Below, piece after piece: positions 23,007 through 45,940 of a stretch of 64,000 nt of DNA. The stretch comes from Patiria pectinifera. Its lineage: Eukaryota > Echinodermata > Asteroidea > Valvatida > Asterinidae. Both the position numbers and the translations under genes were made by a program. The DNA lies in the NCBI GenBank assembly GCA_029964075.1, contig CM057133.1, forward strand, positions 16,144,699 to 16,208,698, written 5' to 3'. Under the pieces are notes generated by a model that made no database searches, was not told the origin of the DNA, and saw only the letters and a list, made by a program, of their open reading frames with translations. Within the stretch, counting starts at the first letter, position 1, and each line of letters opens with the position of its first letter.

Positions 23007-25165
23007 CAACCCCTTGCAATTTTTGTCAACTTTTGTCAAAAAATAAAATGAAATTGCTCCAAACTTCCTGGAAAGACCTCTAAGGGACCCTCGAACACAT
23101 TCCAACTCGATTCAGGGACAGATATATCATTAAAAAGAAAGTCATATTTTAGCCTAATTTTATGAAAAATGTAAGGCTAACCCCTTGCAATTTTTGTCAA
23201 TTTTCGTCAAAAAATTAAAATGCTCCAAACTTCCTGGAAAGACTCTTGAGGAACCCTGGAACACATTCCAACTCGATTTAGGGAAAGATATATCAATAAA
23301 AAGAAATTCATATTTTAGGCAATTTTTATAAAAACTGTAAGGCTAACCTCTTGCAATTTTTGTCAATTTTCGTCAAAAAATGAAATGGCTCCAAACTTCC
23401 TGGAAAGACTCATAAGGTCCCCTGGAACACATTTCATTTTGATTTAGGGACAGATATATCATTAAAAAGAAATCCAAATTTTAGCCAAATTTTATGAAAA
23501 ATGTAAGGCTAACCCCTTGCAATTTTTGTCAATTTTCGTCAAAAAATTAAAATGCTCCAAACTTCCTGGAAAGACTCTTGAGGAACCCTGGAACACATTC
23601 CAACTTGATTTAGGGAAAGATATATCAATAAAAAGAAATTCATATTTTAGGCAATTTTTATAAAAACTGTAAGGCTAACCTCTTGCAATTTTTGTCAATT
23701 TTCGTGAAAAAAATGAAATTGCTCCAAACTTCCTGGAAAGACTCCTAAGGGCCTCTGGAACACATTCCATTTCGATTTAGGGACAGATATATCATTAAAA
23801 AAAATCATATTTTAGCCAATTGTAAAAACAAAATGTAAGGGTAACCAACCCCTTGCAAATATTGTCAATTTTCGTCAAAAAAATTAAAATGCTCCAAACT
23901 TCCTGGAAGGACTCCTAAGGGCCCCTGGAACACATTCCATTTCGATTTAAGGACAGATATATCATTAAAAAGAAAATCATATTTTAGCTAATTTTTATGA
24001 AAATGTTAGGCTAACCCCTTGCAATTTTTGTCAATTTTCGTCAAAAAATTAAAATGCTCCAAACTTCCTGGAAAGACTCTTGAGGAACCCTGGAACACAT
24101 TCCAACTCGATTTAGGGAAAGATATATCAATAAAAAGAAATTCATATTTTAGGCAATTTTTATAAAAACTGTAAGGCTAACCCCTTGCAATTTTTGTCAA
24201 TTTTCGTCAAAAAATTAAAATGCTCCAAACTTCCTGGAAAGACTCTTGAGGAACCCTGGAACACATTCCAACTCGATTTAGGGAAAGATATATCAATAAA
24301 AAGAAATTCATATTTTAGGCAATTTTTATAAAAACTGTAAGGCTAACCTCTTGCAATTTTTGTCAATTTTCGTCAAAAAATGAAATGGCTCCAAACTTCC
24401 TGGAAAGACTCATAAGGTCCCCTGGAACACATTTCATTTTGATTTAGGGACAGATATATCATTAAAAAGAAATCCAAATTTTAGCCAAATTTTATGAAAA
24501 ATGTAAGGCTAACCCCTTGCAATTTTTGTCAATTTTCGTCAAAAAATTAAAATGCTCCAAACTTCCTGGAAAGACTCTTGAGGAACCCTGGAACACATTC
24601 CAACTTGATTTAGGGAAAGATATATCAATAAAAAGAAATTCATATTTTAGGCAATTTTTATAAAAACTGTAAGGCTAACCTCTTGCAATTTTTGTCAATT
24701 TTCGTGAAAAAAATGAAATTGCTCCAAACTTCCTGGAAAGACTCCTAAGGGCCTCTGGAACACATTCCATTTCGATTTAGGGACAGATATATCATTAAAA
24801 AAAATCATATTTTAGCCAATTGTAAAAACAAAATGTAAGGGTAACCAACCCCTTGCAAATATTGTCAATTTTCGTCAAAAAAATTAAAATGCTCCAAACT
24901 TCCTGGAAGGACTCCTAAGGGACCCTGGAACACATTCCGACTCGATTTAGGGACAGATATATTATTACAAAGAAATTCATATTTTAGCAAATTTTTATGA
25001 AAAATGTAAGGCTAACCCCTTGCAATTTTTGTCAATTTTCTTCCAAAATGAAAATGCTCCAAACTTCCTGGAAAGACTCGTAAAAGACCCTGGAACACAT
25101 TCCATTTCGATTGAGGGACAGATATATCATTAAAAAGAAATTCATATTTTTGGCCAATTTTTATA
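23007..25165 (+). repeat. Largest uninterrupted 166-bp satellite block
   Basis: About thirteen head-to-tail monomers. AGGCTAA-type boundaries fall near 23175, 23340, 23506, 23672, 23838, 24008, 24175, 24341, 24507, 24673 and 24839, giving a period of 165-167 bp. A six-monomer segment is duplicated internally with an offset of about 1010 bp: the GGGCCTCTGGAACACATTCC monomer at ~23751 recurs at ~24761. Two monomer subtypes alternate, so a higher-order unit is superimposed on the basic period. Confidence 0.88.
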
Positions 25166-25617
25166 AAAAATCCCTGCCCCCTCTTTAACTGATAAATCGA
25201 GAATTTGTTGAGAAATACAAGAATTTTTTTTGGAAATTTTTGTTTGCCTTCCGTTAGAAAAAGTCCTGGCGACGCCCATTGAGGTGGGGGACCCCCTCCC
25301 CCAGGTCCGCGCCTGCACCTCCTCGATCGTACTGCGCAACACATGATTAATTAGTGTGCAATGACACTTGGGCTCCGAAAATCAAAAGGTGGTAAGGGGG
25401 GGGGGGGAGATCGCACTTTACTTTCAATGGGGGCGCTGTTCAAATCCGACGATTATTAACACTCGGCCTATATCACACAATGTGCATATACCCCCTAACA
25501 AAGCTCCCGATGTCCGTATTTTTGTGCAAAGCGGACATTGTTATCAGTAAACAGTTTAAGCGTGTCAGGGCGGGGGATGTGTCGCCTTTTTTTTCGGGGA
25601 TTTCTATGTATTTTTTT

Positions 25618-26350
25618 TTAAAGAACAAAATCAAATCTGTAGCAGTTTTTTATATATTGATTTTCAAAGATTAAATCTAGAAATCTTTGATTGCTTGTAA
25701 TACGATACTTAATTACGTCATTGTGACGTCATTACCAGAAAGTTCAAGAGCTATTTCAACTGTGCTATATACAGCCAAATCTTGATTATATATATCACGG
25801 TATATTTTCTAGCAATTTTTAAAGGTTTAAGTGTCTTTTTACTGTAACTTCCGGTCTGATGACGTAATCAATTTTTTTTCGCGCACAGGTGTTGTCTGCA
25901 TTATGGTCATCATGTACATTAATTTTGAAGCTATAACCGCAAACTTCGCCACAGACATCAAATTAAAAATGCGTTTTTGACGTTTTTTAACCTGCCGCTA
26001 GAGGGCACTCCAACACTTCATGGCATCACCCATTATTTTTTTTTTGAAAGGTCAATCCAGGCAGACACTTAAATCGTTAAAAGCAAGTTCATATCTTTTT
26101 CCACTTTTAAATTATTAGGCACTTCCGATTTCGACCGGAAGGAAGGGTCACTTGATTTTACGCGCACATGATAAAATGAAGATCATGTATTACCATGTCG
26201 ATTCCCGCAAATTTCAGGTTCCGGTCTCTTACGGTTGATTTTATGTGGAATTTCAAAGATTAACTTTATTAAACTTTCGAGTGACGTCACGTGACCCATG
26301 ATGACAAATAATCAGGAAGTTGTCAAGAAAACATACCGAAGTAAAGACTT
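25618..26350. other. Unique AT-rich spacer, no gene seen
   Basis: No coding frame, no clear terminal repeats. Two loosely similar segments (ACTTCCGGTCTGATGACG at ~25848 and ACTTCCGATTTCGACC at ~26121, each followed by CGCGCACA) hint at an old ~265-bp direct repeat. Confidence 0.4.
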
Positions 26351-27300
26351 GATCGCGGTAGGACGCCCACTGTATGGGAATTAACACGCAGATAGAAACT
26401 CGGGCTAATATTTTTGCTTGTCACAATTTCTCAGCGGAAATTGGGTCTACGGACTCCAAATTTAATGGACGTTGTTGCCACACTATCCAGCTCTTCATCT
26501 ATGTCTAAAAAGTCAGGAAATAAATAGAAAATGCGGTATGAGGCCCACCGTGTGGGAATAAACACGCAGAAAGAAACTCAGGCTAAATATTCTTGCTTAT
26601 GCCAAAAAGTCTCCGGTTTCTGGTGTGGAGCTTGCCCAAAAAGTGGTGCGGCGTCACGGCTTTTTTTTACCGTTTTTTTTTTCGTCAAATGTCGGCTGAT
26701 GACTGCAAATGGTGCCCGACTAAACTTAGTGCAAATATCCAGAGAGGCCACATAAAGCTTATTCTCCATCGTAGCCCCATCTAACAACACGTTAAAATTG
26801 TGCTGCAACAGGATTCCAGTCAAACCAGTGAGTTTGGCGGTTTTGAGACATCATCTTTCCATTTGCCGACGCGCATGGCTACGGCGATGCGCGCGCATAC
26901 CAGAAACCGGAGCCTTTTTTTTTTTTTGGCCTCAAGTCAAAATTTCTCCACGAAAATTGGGTCTACGGACTCCAAATTTGGGTGGACGCTGTTACCACAC
27001 TATCCAGCTCCCCATCCATGTCAGAAAAAGTCAGGAATTTCTTCCTTAACCCTAACCGCACCTAACGCTACAAAATACTACTAGTAGTAAACTGTAGTAT
27101 GCAGTACTTTAGCATGTAAGTGAGCACAGCACTCATAGTATTTTCTAGTATTTGGGTACCTGCATACATAATTTTTGTAATACTTTGTAGTATGTGGTAC
27201 TGTACTCCAAATGAACTCTTCGAGATATAGCAAGTAAAGACAATGCGGTATGAGGCCCGCTGACAGTCCACTGTATGGGAATTAACACGCAGAAATAAAC
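26350..27300 (+). repeat. Tandem partial copies of the module-3 leader
   Basis: The leader GGGAATTAACACGCAG recurs near 26376, 26551 (GGGAATAAACACGCAG) and 27278, each followed by CTAATATT and a TTxTGTCA-type segment. The ATTGGGTCTxCGGACT segment also recurs near 26444, 26957 and 27342. A TAGTA-rich stretch (27070-27210) separates the last two. Confidence 0.6.
26600..26931 (-). mobile_element. Harbinger-like MITE, unrearranged reverse copy
   Basis: This diverged copy interrupts a GCTTATGTCAGAATTTC-type site whose empty version is at ~27317. The left flank is TTA (26597-26599) and the right flank is TCA (26932-26934), a once-mutated duplication. It shows what the locus looked like without the inverted pair seen at 5626 and 16032. 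Confidence 0.78.
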
Positions 27301-28500
27301 TCGGCTAATATTCTCGCTTATGTCAGAATTTCTCCACGAAAATTGGGTCTATACGGACTTCACATTTCTTGGCCGTTGTTGCCACACTATCCAGCTCTTC
27401 ATTCTTGTCCGAAAAAGTCAGAAATTTCTCACCAAAACATATACCTTTCAGTGATTTTTTTGGGAACAGCGAAAGTTGATTGCCGCGGTGGTCCGCTGGC
27501 GGCTTTGGAGCGGCAGGCCATGGAGGCATGCCACTAGCCTACCACTGGCGGACCGCTGATAGTTTGGGTCGGCGTGCCGATATGCCAACAAGCCGCTCGA
27601 TCCCCGCCCGCCGGTGGTCCGCCCGGCGGTGGCTTGCGGACTGGGGACTGGGGACACCCATAAAAAAAATATATTCTTATAACAATGACACGGTCCGCCT
27701 GTCTGTAACAATCAGATATAAACATCTGACGGACCTAGAACCCCCCCCCCCTCCCCAACCAGCCCCCCACACGCAAAAATTCGTGGATCCGCCCCTGTAC
27801 GCACCTGATGCCTTTAAAAAAAACTACGGTGTTCATTGTTGCGTATAGTAACAGTATGTTCAGAACACGTGTAGGCCTACGACTAACGAGACAGCCGTTA
27901 CTTTTATTTAATCTTCCAAACAAATAAAAACAGCTGGCTCATTATTGCCCAAAATGTCGACTCCTTTCGTCCATGGAGCCAAAACAGATGCACACAGCAA
28001 TGTTCCACGTTTCACCGCCTATTAAGACAAATTGTTTTTAACAAGAATTCAAAGGAAGCAGAATGGCCTAGCGGTTAGATTCTTATCCACAAATCGCGGA
28101 GCCCGGGTTCGAATCCCGCCGGTGTCTTTTTGCTATTCAACGCATCACGCATTCAATCATTATAAGATATTTTATTTCCCGTCATAAAATACCAACGGTA
28201 CCTTAGCTTAATCGGTAAGCACTGCGGCTGGTACTGTCCGTGAGTTCCAGGTTGGCGCCTTCGTACAGGTTCAGGGCAAGTGGTCCACTCGGAGGATCAG
28301 GGCTTAGGGGCCGCCCTGTTCCTCCCTTAGCTCTTTGCTTTTACATGGTGCCTGGCCCTCCGGGGTTATATGGATGGACAGGGAAGGAAGTGTGTATTGG
28401 TCGGGGACGCCGAGACCCCGGAAGAGAACTAAGGGATTGGCTGGGGCATTGTTATGGCTCAGACCGATCCCTGAAAGCTTGACTAGCACATAACTTTTTG
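27241..28500 (+). repeat. GC-rich / tRNA-like module, copy 3
   Basis: This copy lies outside the main array and keeps the leader (AACACGCAGAAATAAACTCG) that copies 1 and 2 have lost, plus an uninterrupted TTATGTCAGAATTTC site. It is therefore the most complete copy of the module. Confidence 0.8.
28057..28127 (+). repeat. tRNA-like sequence, copy 3
   Basis: Both boxes and the T-run are retained. It differs from the other copies in the anticodon arm (CCACAAATC) and the T-stem (CCCGCC). Conservation of the boxes despite drift elsewhere is compatible with transcription but does not prove it. Confidence 0.6.
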
Positions 28501-28511
28501 ATTTTTTTTTT

Positions 28512-29006
28512 AAATACAACATTTGCAAACATCGAAAAATAAGTTAAGAAATAAGTTACTAGGATGTTGGTAAATGACAGTCTAAAGCATCCCGTTAAAT
28601 TATGGCACCTGGTGAAGTCATATTTAAAAAAAAAAAAAAAAGCTAATTTTTGTATGCATTTCCAACGGTGGTCGGCCGACCACCGTTGGAAAAAACCTCA
28701 CTTTTTTCATCTACTGCTCAAAATTTACCATTTTTTTTCAGTCCAAATTTCGTTTGCTATTGAGTACATATTCATGAACGGGTGCAGGCCAGCTGGACTG
28801 GTTCCCTTATCTTACAATTTTCCGGCATCTATAAATTGATCTATTTCATCTTTAGTGGAGTCAGGGAACCAGACTACTTGAAAACTTTTCTTTTTCTTAG
28901 TTTTTCCAGCATTTTCGAAGACAAAACTCAAACATATATGCCAGTGTAACAATATACTAACCTCTCAAATAGTTCATATCTGAAAATTACAGCCAAAGCC
29001 AATGAT
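28512..29006 (+). mobile_element. TTAA-family MITE, copy lacking intact ends
   Basis: This matches the family at 36427, 47859, 54235 and 62938 (AATACAACATTTGCAAACAT start, GCCAATGATGTACAT end, central perfect palindrome at 28660-28691). Its outer AGGGAA and TTAA are missing: the left end abuts a T-run of array module 3 and the right end is fused to the CTGCTCGG motif of the old array module. Confidence 0.75.
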
Positions 29007-29400
29007 GTACATCTGCTCGGCAGGTCTACGATGATATTAAAAATGAAACAAAGATCAATGTCTTAAATCAATGAATATTTAATAATTGAATGTTATCAAA
29101 ATTAATTTTCGTTCGATCAATATGACTACCATTATTAATGGCGTAATTTCAAATTGAAGTAAGAAACGCCATATGAAATATTATAAGGGGAAAATATAAA
29201 GATGTACAGTGTATTTTATACTAGCTCGCACCGTACTTTCAATAGGGGCGCTGTTCAAATCCGACGATTATTAACACTACAAAATACCTCCTAAACAAGC
29301 TGCCTCTGTCCGTATTTTGTGCACAGTCGGACGTTAAACCAGTATAATTTTGTTGGGTGTGGGAGAGAGAGGGGGGTCGCATTATTTTAAAGTAATTTCT
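29006..29400 (+). repeat. Old single copy of two array modules
   Basis: Positions 29006-29220 are a diverged version of the AT-rich module (CATCTGCTCGGCAG..., TTTCGTTCGATCAATATGAC, AAGATGTACA). Positions 29230-29400 are a diverged version of the GGGGCGCTGTTCAAATCCGACGATTATTAACACTA module with its TGTCCGTATTTTGTGCA segment. The modules are in the same order as in the array but lack poly-G/C expansion and MITEs. Confidence 0.7.
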
Positions 29401-30171
29401 ATGTACATTTGTATGGTGCTTGTGTGAATTTGATAGTATTATGCCGGCGCAACATCGGATCATTATTATTATACGTCGTGTCAAAAAAATTCTTTCTTAG
29501 TATGATCCTAAATAATAATGTTGTTTCAATACAAATGGAATTAAACAAAAAAATCAAAAATTTCTATGAGGACTCAAATGAGACATCGCACGGAAAACTC
29601 GGCCCATGTCAAGCAATCAATTAATTAATTTCAACTTTCGAATTAAGAGCAGGAGGCTCCTAATTATTCGTTTATTCTGAATAGCAGTAGTGTGCGCAAT
29701 TTTAGAAGTGAAGCCGCGCCATTTCAAACCAGCTAACTGTGTAATTTGGCCGGCAAAAGCAAACAAGCAAATTTATTTGTAACAGAATGTTAAAGTCCTT
29801 TGATTTTCGTTCGGAAAAGATAATCAAAATATTGAAAAAGCAGATAGGCCCTACATACCAACTTTTAAAATATTAATGTCATACTTTATATGAAATGTGT
29901 GTGTGACGACCTAATGTTGAAAGGATACTTCAAAAACACAACTTTCAACATTTTAAAGATGGCGCCGCGCATTATATACGCAAATTGTGTCAAAATATGT
30001 GCCTCAATAAGTCTAATTTAAATTGGCCAAAATATTATTTTGACACATTTAAATGAGACAAATCCAGGGGTTGAGATCGCGCAAGGTCGTACCCTTGAGG
30101 AACGAGGTTGACCCGGTCGATCCCATTCGTTCATGATCATACCCAACCCAGAATGCATAGCTACAATCAAA
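29401..30171. promoter_or_regulatory. Intergenic region and LAP3 upstream sequence
   Basis: No gene seen. Just upstream of LAP3 there is no obvious TATA box. The start codon is embedded in AAAATGGCGGCGCC, which matches the YY1-type AAnATGGCGGC element common at 5' ends of housekeeping genes. A second AAGATGGCGCCGC lies at ~29956. The exact transcription start cannot be set from sequence alone. Confidence 0.4.
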
Positions 30172-42181
<12,010 letters not shown>

Positions 42182-42260
42182 ATGTGTCACCGAGATATAA
42201 AGAAAAAGATCTAGACATACATACTTTGTTGCATTCACAGAAAGTATATAGTATACAAAT

Positions 42261-42498
42261 GTGATGCGATCAAGCTAAAATGAGTCGTTTGTCGACCCTG
42301 GTCAATTTTTTTTGTTACAGATTTGAAAAGAGCACAATCTCAGCATTACTGCTGTGAAAACCGCATGCTGGTATCATCTTTAGTTTAAAAATTATGGAAG
42401 TCGGAACACCAAGAAATGTGATGAAGTGGCCCTATTTTGGCCTGAATCTCCAAGTGAAAGCTCCCGACAAACGACTCATTTAGCTTGATCGCATCACA
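42261..42498. mobile_element. 238-bp TIR MITE in the LAP3 3' flank
   Basis: Termini GTGATGCGATCAAGCTAAAA and the mirrored AGCTTGATCGCATCAC, extending through GAGTCGTTTGTCG, about 33 bp. A second full copy lies at 56550-56795 and a solo terminus at about 56460. It begins 79 bp after the LAP3 stop codon, so it may be part of the 3' UTR. Confidence 0.8.
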
Positions 42499-42836
42499 TA
42501 TGATAAAAAAAAAAGTGGCGTCAGGATGCAAAAGTCTTTCCAAATGCTCCATGAATTACCGAGGAAGGCTGGTTTCTCTGTAGACAATAGTTTGTTTTGT
42601 ATGACCTCACCCATAAATTCTGCGAAGATTTGCCACAAACCAATTAAAAAATCAATTATGTTCTTGAAATTACTTACTTGAAAATTCACTTGCACTTTTC
42701 AACAGTTTCCCCTGAATAAACTGTTCAACGTCAATGTTTGTTTTGCATCGTGCCGCTCACAAATGCACATCCATGCTGTAGACGCAAAGCTCTGGTTGCT
42801 CATGATATACCTTTTAATAGTTACTTTGGATATAGT

Positions 42837-43440
42837 GAACACCGCCCCCCAAAAAGTCCACACTCATTAGATGGGTCATAATTTTGAATCTGATCGTCTG
42901 ATGATGACGTCATTATATAGACCTTTGGGGAATATTGTCAGCTACATTTTGATACCCCGTTTGCTACCAAAGACTGTAAATCGTCCAACATTGACAACGG
43001 TTTATGAAAAATGATGCAGTTTGAAAAGTTGCAAATATAAAGATTGCGCGAGGAGAAATTGCTAAGCGCAAACACACATGCCCGTAATTGACCCCCATCG
43101 ACTGCACAGCGCTCGAACAAAGCGCGGGTAATTCAATTTTGCGTGCTCCCATGCATACAAGCACTGTGCGATCAATATTCCCTGCCGTTCGTTTGGGGCA
43201 ATCTGACATTAATTGTCACACAGCAGTTTCCATTCGCGCACTCTTTAAATTCGCAATTTTCATAAACCATTGTCAATGTTGGACAATTTACAGTCTTTGG
43301 TTAATGGTAGCAAACGGGGTATGAAAATGTAGCTAACAACATTCCCCAAATTATAAATGATGTTATCATAAGATGATGAGATTCAAAAGTATGACCCCTC
43401 CAGTAAGCGAGGACTTTCTTTTGTTGGCGGTGTTTATTTT
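42837..43440. repeat. ~600-bp foldback between LAP3 and MED28
   Basis: GAACACCGCC at the left is mirrored by GGCGGTGTTTA at the right. Inner arms include TTGGGGAATATTGTCAGCTAC, CCCCGTTTGCTACCAAAGAC and ATTGACAACGGTTTATGAAA with imperfect mirrors. The spacer is about 100 bp (43090-43190). No open frame of note. Confidence 0.75.
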
Positions 43441-45940
43441 TTTTAAGCCCTGGTATATTCTTTTGGGGCCTAAGCGAACAAATACCATCTGCCCAATCCA
43501 GAAACGGAACTACGGGGTGAGGTGTTATGAAATGACTTACCTATTTGAAAACTCTTTATTCATAAGTATTCATAATACTTGCATATAATTGAATACGAAT
43601 ATTAAACTGTGATTGACAAGTAAAGGTGATCATAGAATAAATTATTTTAACTTTCCTTTTTTTTTTACCAAAGCAGATTTGAAGTTGCCCCATAATGTGG
43701 ATCATGCCTGAATATAATTGCAATGCTGTAGACTGTGAGCTCTGTGCACCAACAAAAGAGGGCGCGTTTTTACCACATTTGAGAGCTTCGTGGACGGGAC
43801 ACACAAAGATGTGTTCACTGTAAAGTACTGGTTCGCTCGTTAATTACACACAACTTCCTGAATGTGCCCAAGCTATTTGTCACGGCGTCTATGTGCGAGT
43901 TTCGGGCGTCGTTGGCGCGCGAATACATTCAAATTTAACTTGTGATGGTCTCCCAGACTAATCCCCGCCCCCAATAACTTTGGATCATACGAAACACGCA
44001 GTGGATGGACCGGGAACCAGTCTAGGTCTCCCCAACTCTCCTTTTCTGGCCGTTGAAGGAGTACATGTGCACGGAGCCCATAGTATATTCTCCCGTCTCC
44101 CCTGATTTTCAACATTTTTCGAACCCATTAGCAGCTGTATGAAATTTTATTACATTACTTCTATTGCCTGATGAATCCCAAGTTATAATAGAGCTCATCT
44201 GGTTTGGGGCAGTGTGAGGAAGTAACAGGCAAGGCGGTTTCGGGCGGTACGAGGACTAATGGGTTCAAAAGAGGATGGGACTAGAAAGTGATCCGAGAGT
44301 TTATTAGAAAAAAAAGTATGCAAGTAAATTCTATAAATATATTCAATTGTCTGAAATTAACCACCGCTTGATTGTAAATTGAACTTTGAAGTTGATTATT
44401 TTAATCCACTTTATATTTTAAAAAACTGTACTTTGAAAATGAAAGAAATTTAATATTAGGTTTTGCCCTTTACCGATGTGTCAACACTGTATACTCGGTG
44501 TGTTACCTTCCCGAGTGAAAGTTGGGAAAAAAAACGCTCGGTGGGACTCGAACCCACGATCTCCTGCTTTCTAGTGAAAGAAGAAACTCATTCGATCTAG
44601 TACGTTAATCTGCCATCAACTTTTATTTCCCTTTGAAAATTTTGTACAAAAGAATTATTTGTGAAGACTTAATGGCAAATAAAATGGTATCATGACTTAC
44701 AAAGAATGCTTTGACCTCAACAGTCTCATTTGTTCCTTAATTCACAGTTTTGGAAAAAGTTCAATTCTACACTCTGTCTCCCTTTGTCTTCCATAAGTGA
44801 GTACACATGTAAACAAACCATGTTGTCATTAGCAATGTAGGTATATGTACCATACTGCAATAACAAATCAGTTGTAGCCGCGTCCTTCGCAATTCGGCAT
44901 ACCAGCTGCGAGTAAGGATGATTAGCCTCCCAAATTATTATTATTATTATTACAACATCAAGGTTCATTAGAATTCCCTCACTGACAATCCTAAATATAG
45001 TATTCAGTACGGCGCACAAACTAAAAGCAACATTTTTTTAATTACAGGAGAGACAAACAAACAGTGGCCAAAAGGTGTCACTAGGCTAGACGATCCTGGG
45101 TCCAAATCAAATTGAATTGATTCCAAGCCTGTAATTGAAATCATATCCAAAAAATTTTTCTTGGGAATGGACTCTGGGCAATAGCTAGTTCCCGAAGAGT
45201 CGAGTCCAAGCTATGCCTCATAATTCTGTAGAAGGTCAGACTCCAGATCGCGGCCAGAAGAAACACATTCTTTAGAGCTCTTACAAAGCTTGTGGTGCAT
45301 TACAGAGATAACGTATCCATACTTAAAAACACCAAGTTGAGATGGTAGCAAATAATCATTTTTAAGAGAGGTTTTACTCCTTCTAATGACCATGTATTAG
45401 CAAATACAGTTCTCCATGCTCAAGAGCTAATTTTACTGACATGCAGATCCTAATCATTTGATTGGTGGAACTCACATCACGTGACATTCATTACTGCTCC
45501 CATTCATGCCGGGGCTCAAAAAGTCCCATTCACCCATGGATTTACTATTCAACAGTTAGGATCATCCTTGTTCCATGGCGCGGTATTTGCGTGCAAAGAC
45601 ATGCTGGTGTGCCCGTTGAGCGTAGCGCGTATTGTTCCCAAGAGCCAGTAGCTACAGAGTTGGGTTCAAACATGTCGTGAATGGGTGGTTCGGAAGAGAG
45701 AAATACATTTCCCACCAATTTTGTATTGAAATAGAAGTTCCCCTCGTGAAATAGAAAAGTCCAGATTTTACCTTGTGATAATATTCCTCCCATTCCACTC
45801 TGAGCCACTCAATATTTGTATACTACAGCAGGTTCCTCCTCTTGCCAGGAAATTTGAAGCCCATTCTGAAACAGAACTGCAACTGCTGGATGGGATTACA
45901 ATAGTTTCCAAAAACGAAAAGCCAAAGCCTGCGTGTCGCA
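43441..45940. other. Convergent intergenic region, repeats only
   Basis: No gene recognised. A GAGTCCCACCGAGCG/B-box-like motif (minus strand, GGTTCGAGTCC near 44546) suggests a decayed tRNA-derived SINE at 44500-44620. A SINE 3' end lies at about 44870-44955. The segment GTGCACCAACAAAAGAGGGC (43745) resembles 62553, so it is a dispersed repeat. Confidence 0.45.
44870..44955 (+). repeat. SINE 3' end with ATT tail
   Basis: CGTCCTTCGCAATTCGGC...AGCTGCGAGTAAGGATGATT...CCCAAATTATTATTATT matches the 3' end of the SINE at 57864-57925. The tRNA head is absent from this copy. Confidence 0.65.

Larger units (their letters stand above)
1..25617. repeat. Composite higher-order repeat array
   Basis: The whole stretch is built from a few recurring modules and holds no credible host gene. 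One module carries the anchor GAAAATCAAAAGG (near 20, 1312, 2635, 3790, 5067, 9444, 10729, 12170, 13491, 14168, 15456, 18528, 21189, 22587, 25378). A second starts CTTTAACTGATAAATCGAG. A third carries GCAGCAGCACGTGCC followed by CCGCCGCCGTCTCC. Between them lie blocks of a ~166-bp monomer. Modules end in G and C runs of variable length. The many short open frames are repeated translations of the same modules and shift frame between copies, so I treat them as non-coding. The array stops at about 25617, where the sequence becomes unique. I do not recognise the family. It could be a satellite or a degenerate large transposon cluster. Confidence 0.9.

Noticed and set aside
23007-25165. A CRISPR-like array
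   Set aside because: Repeats are directly adjacent ~166-bp monomers with no unique spacers, in an animal genome.
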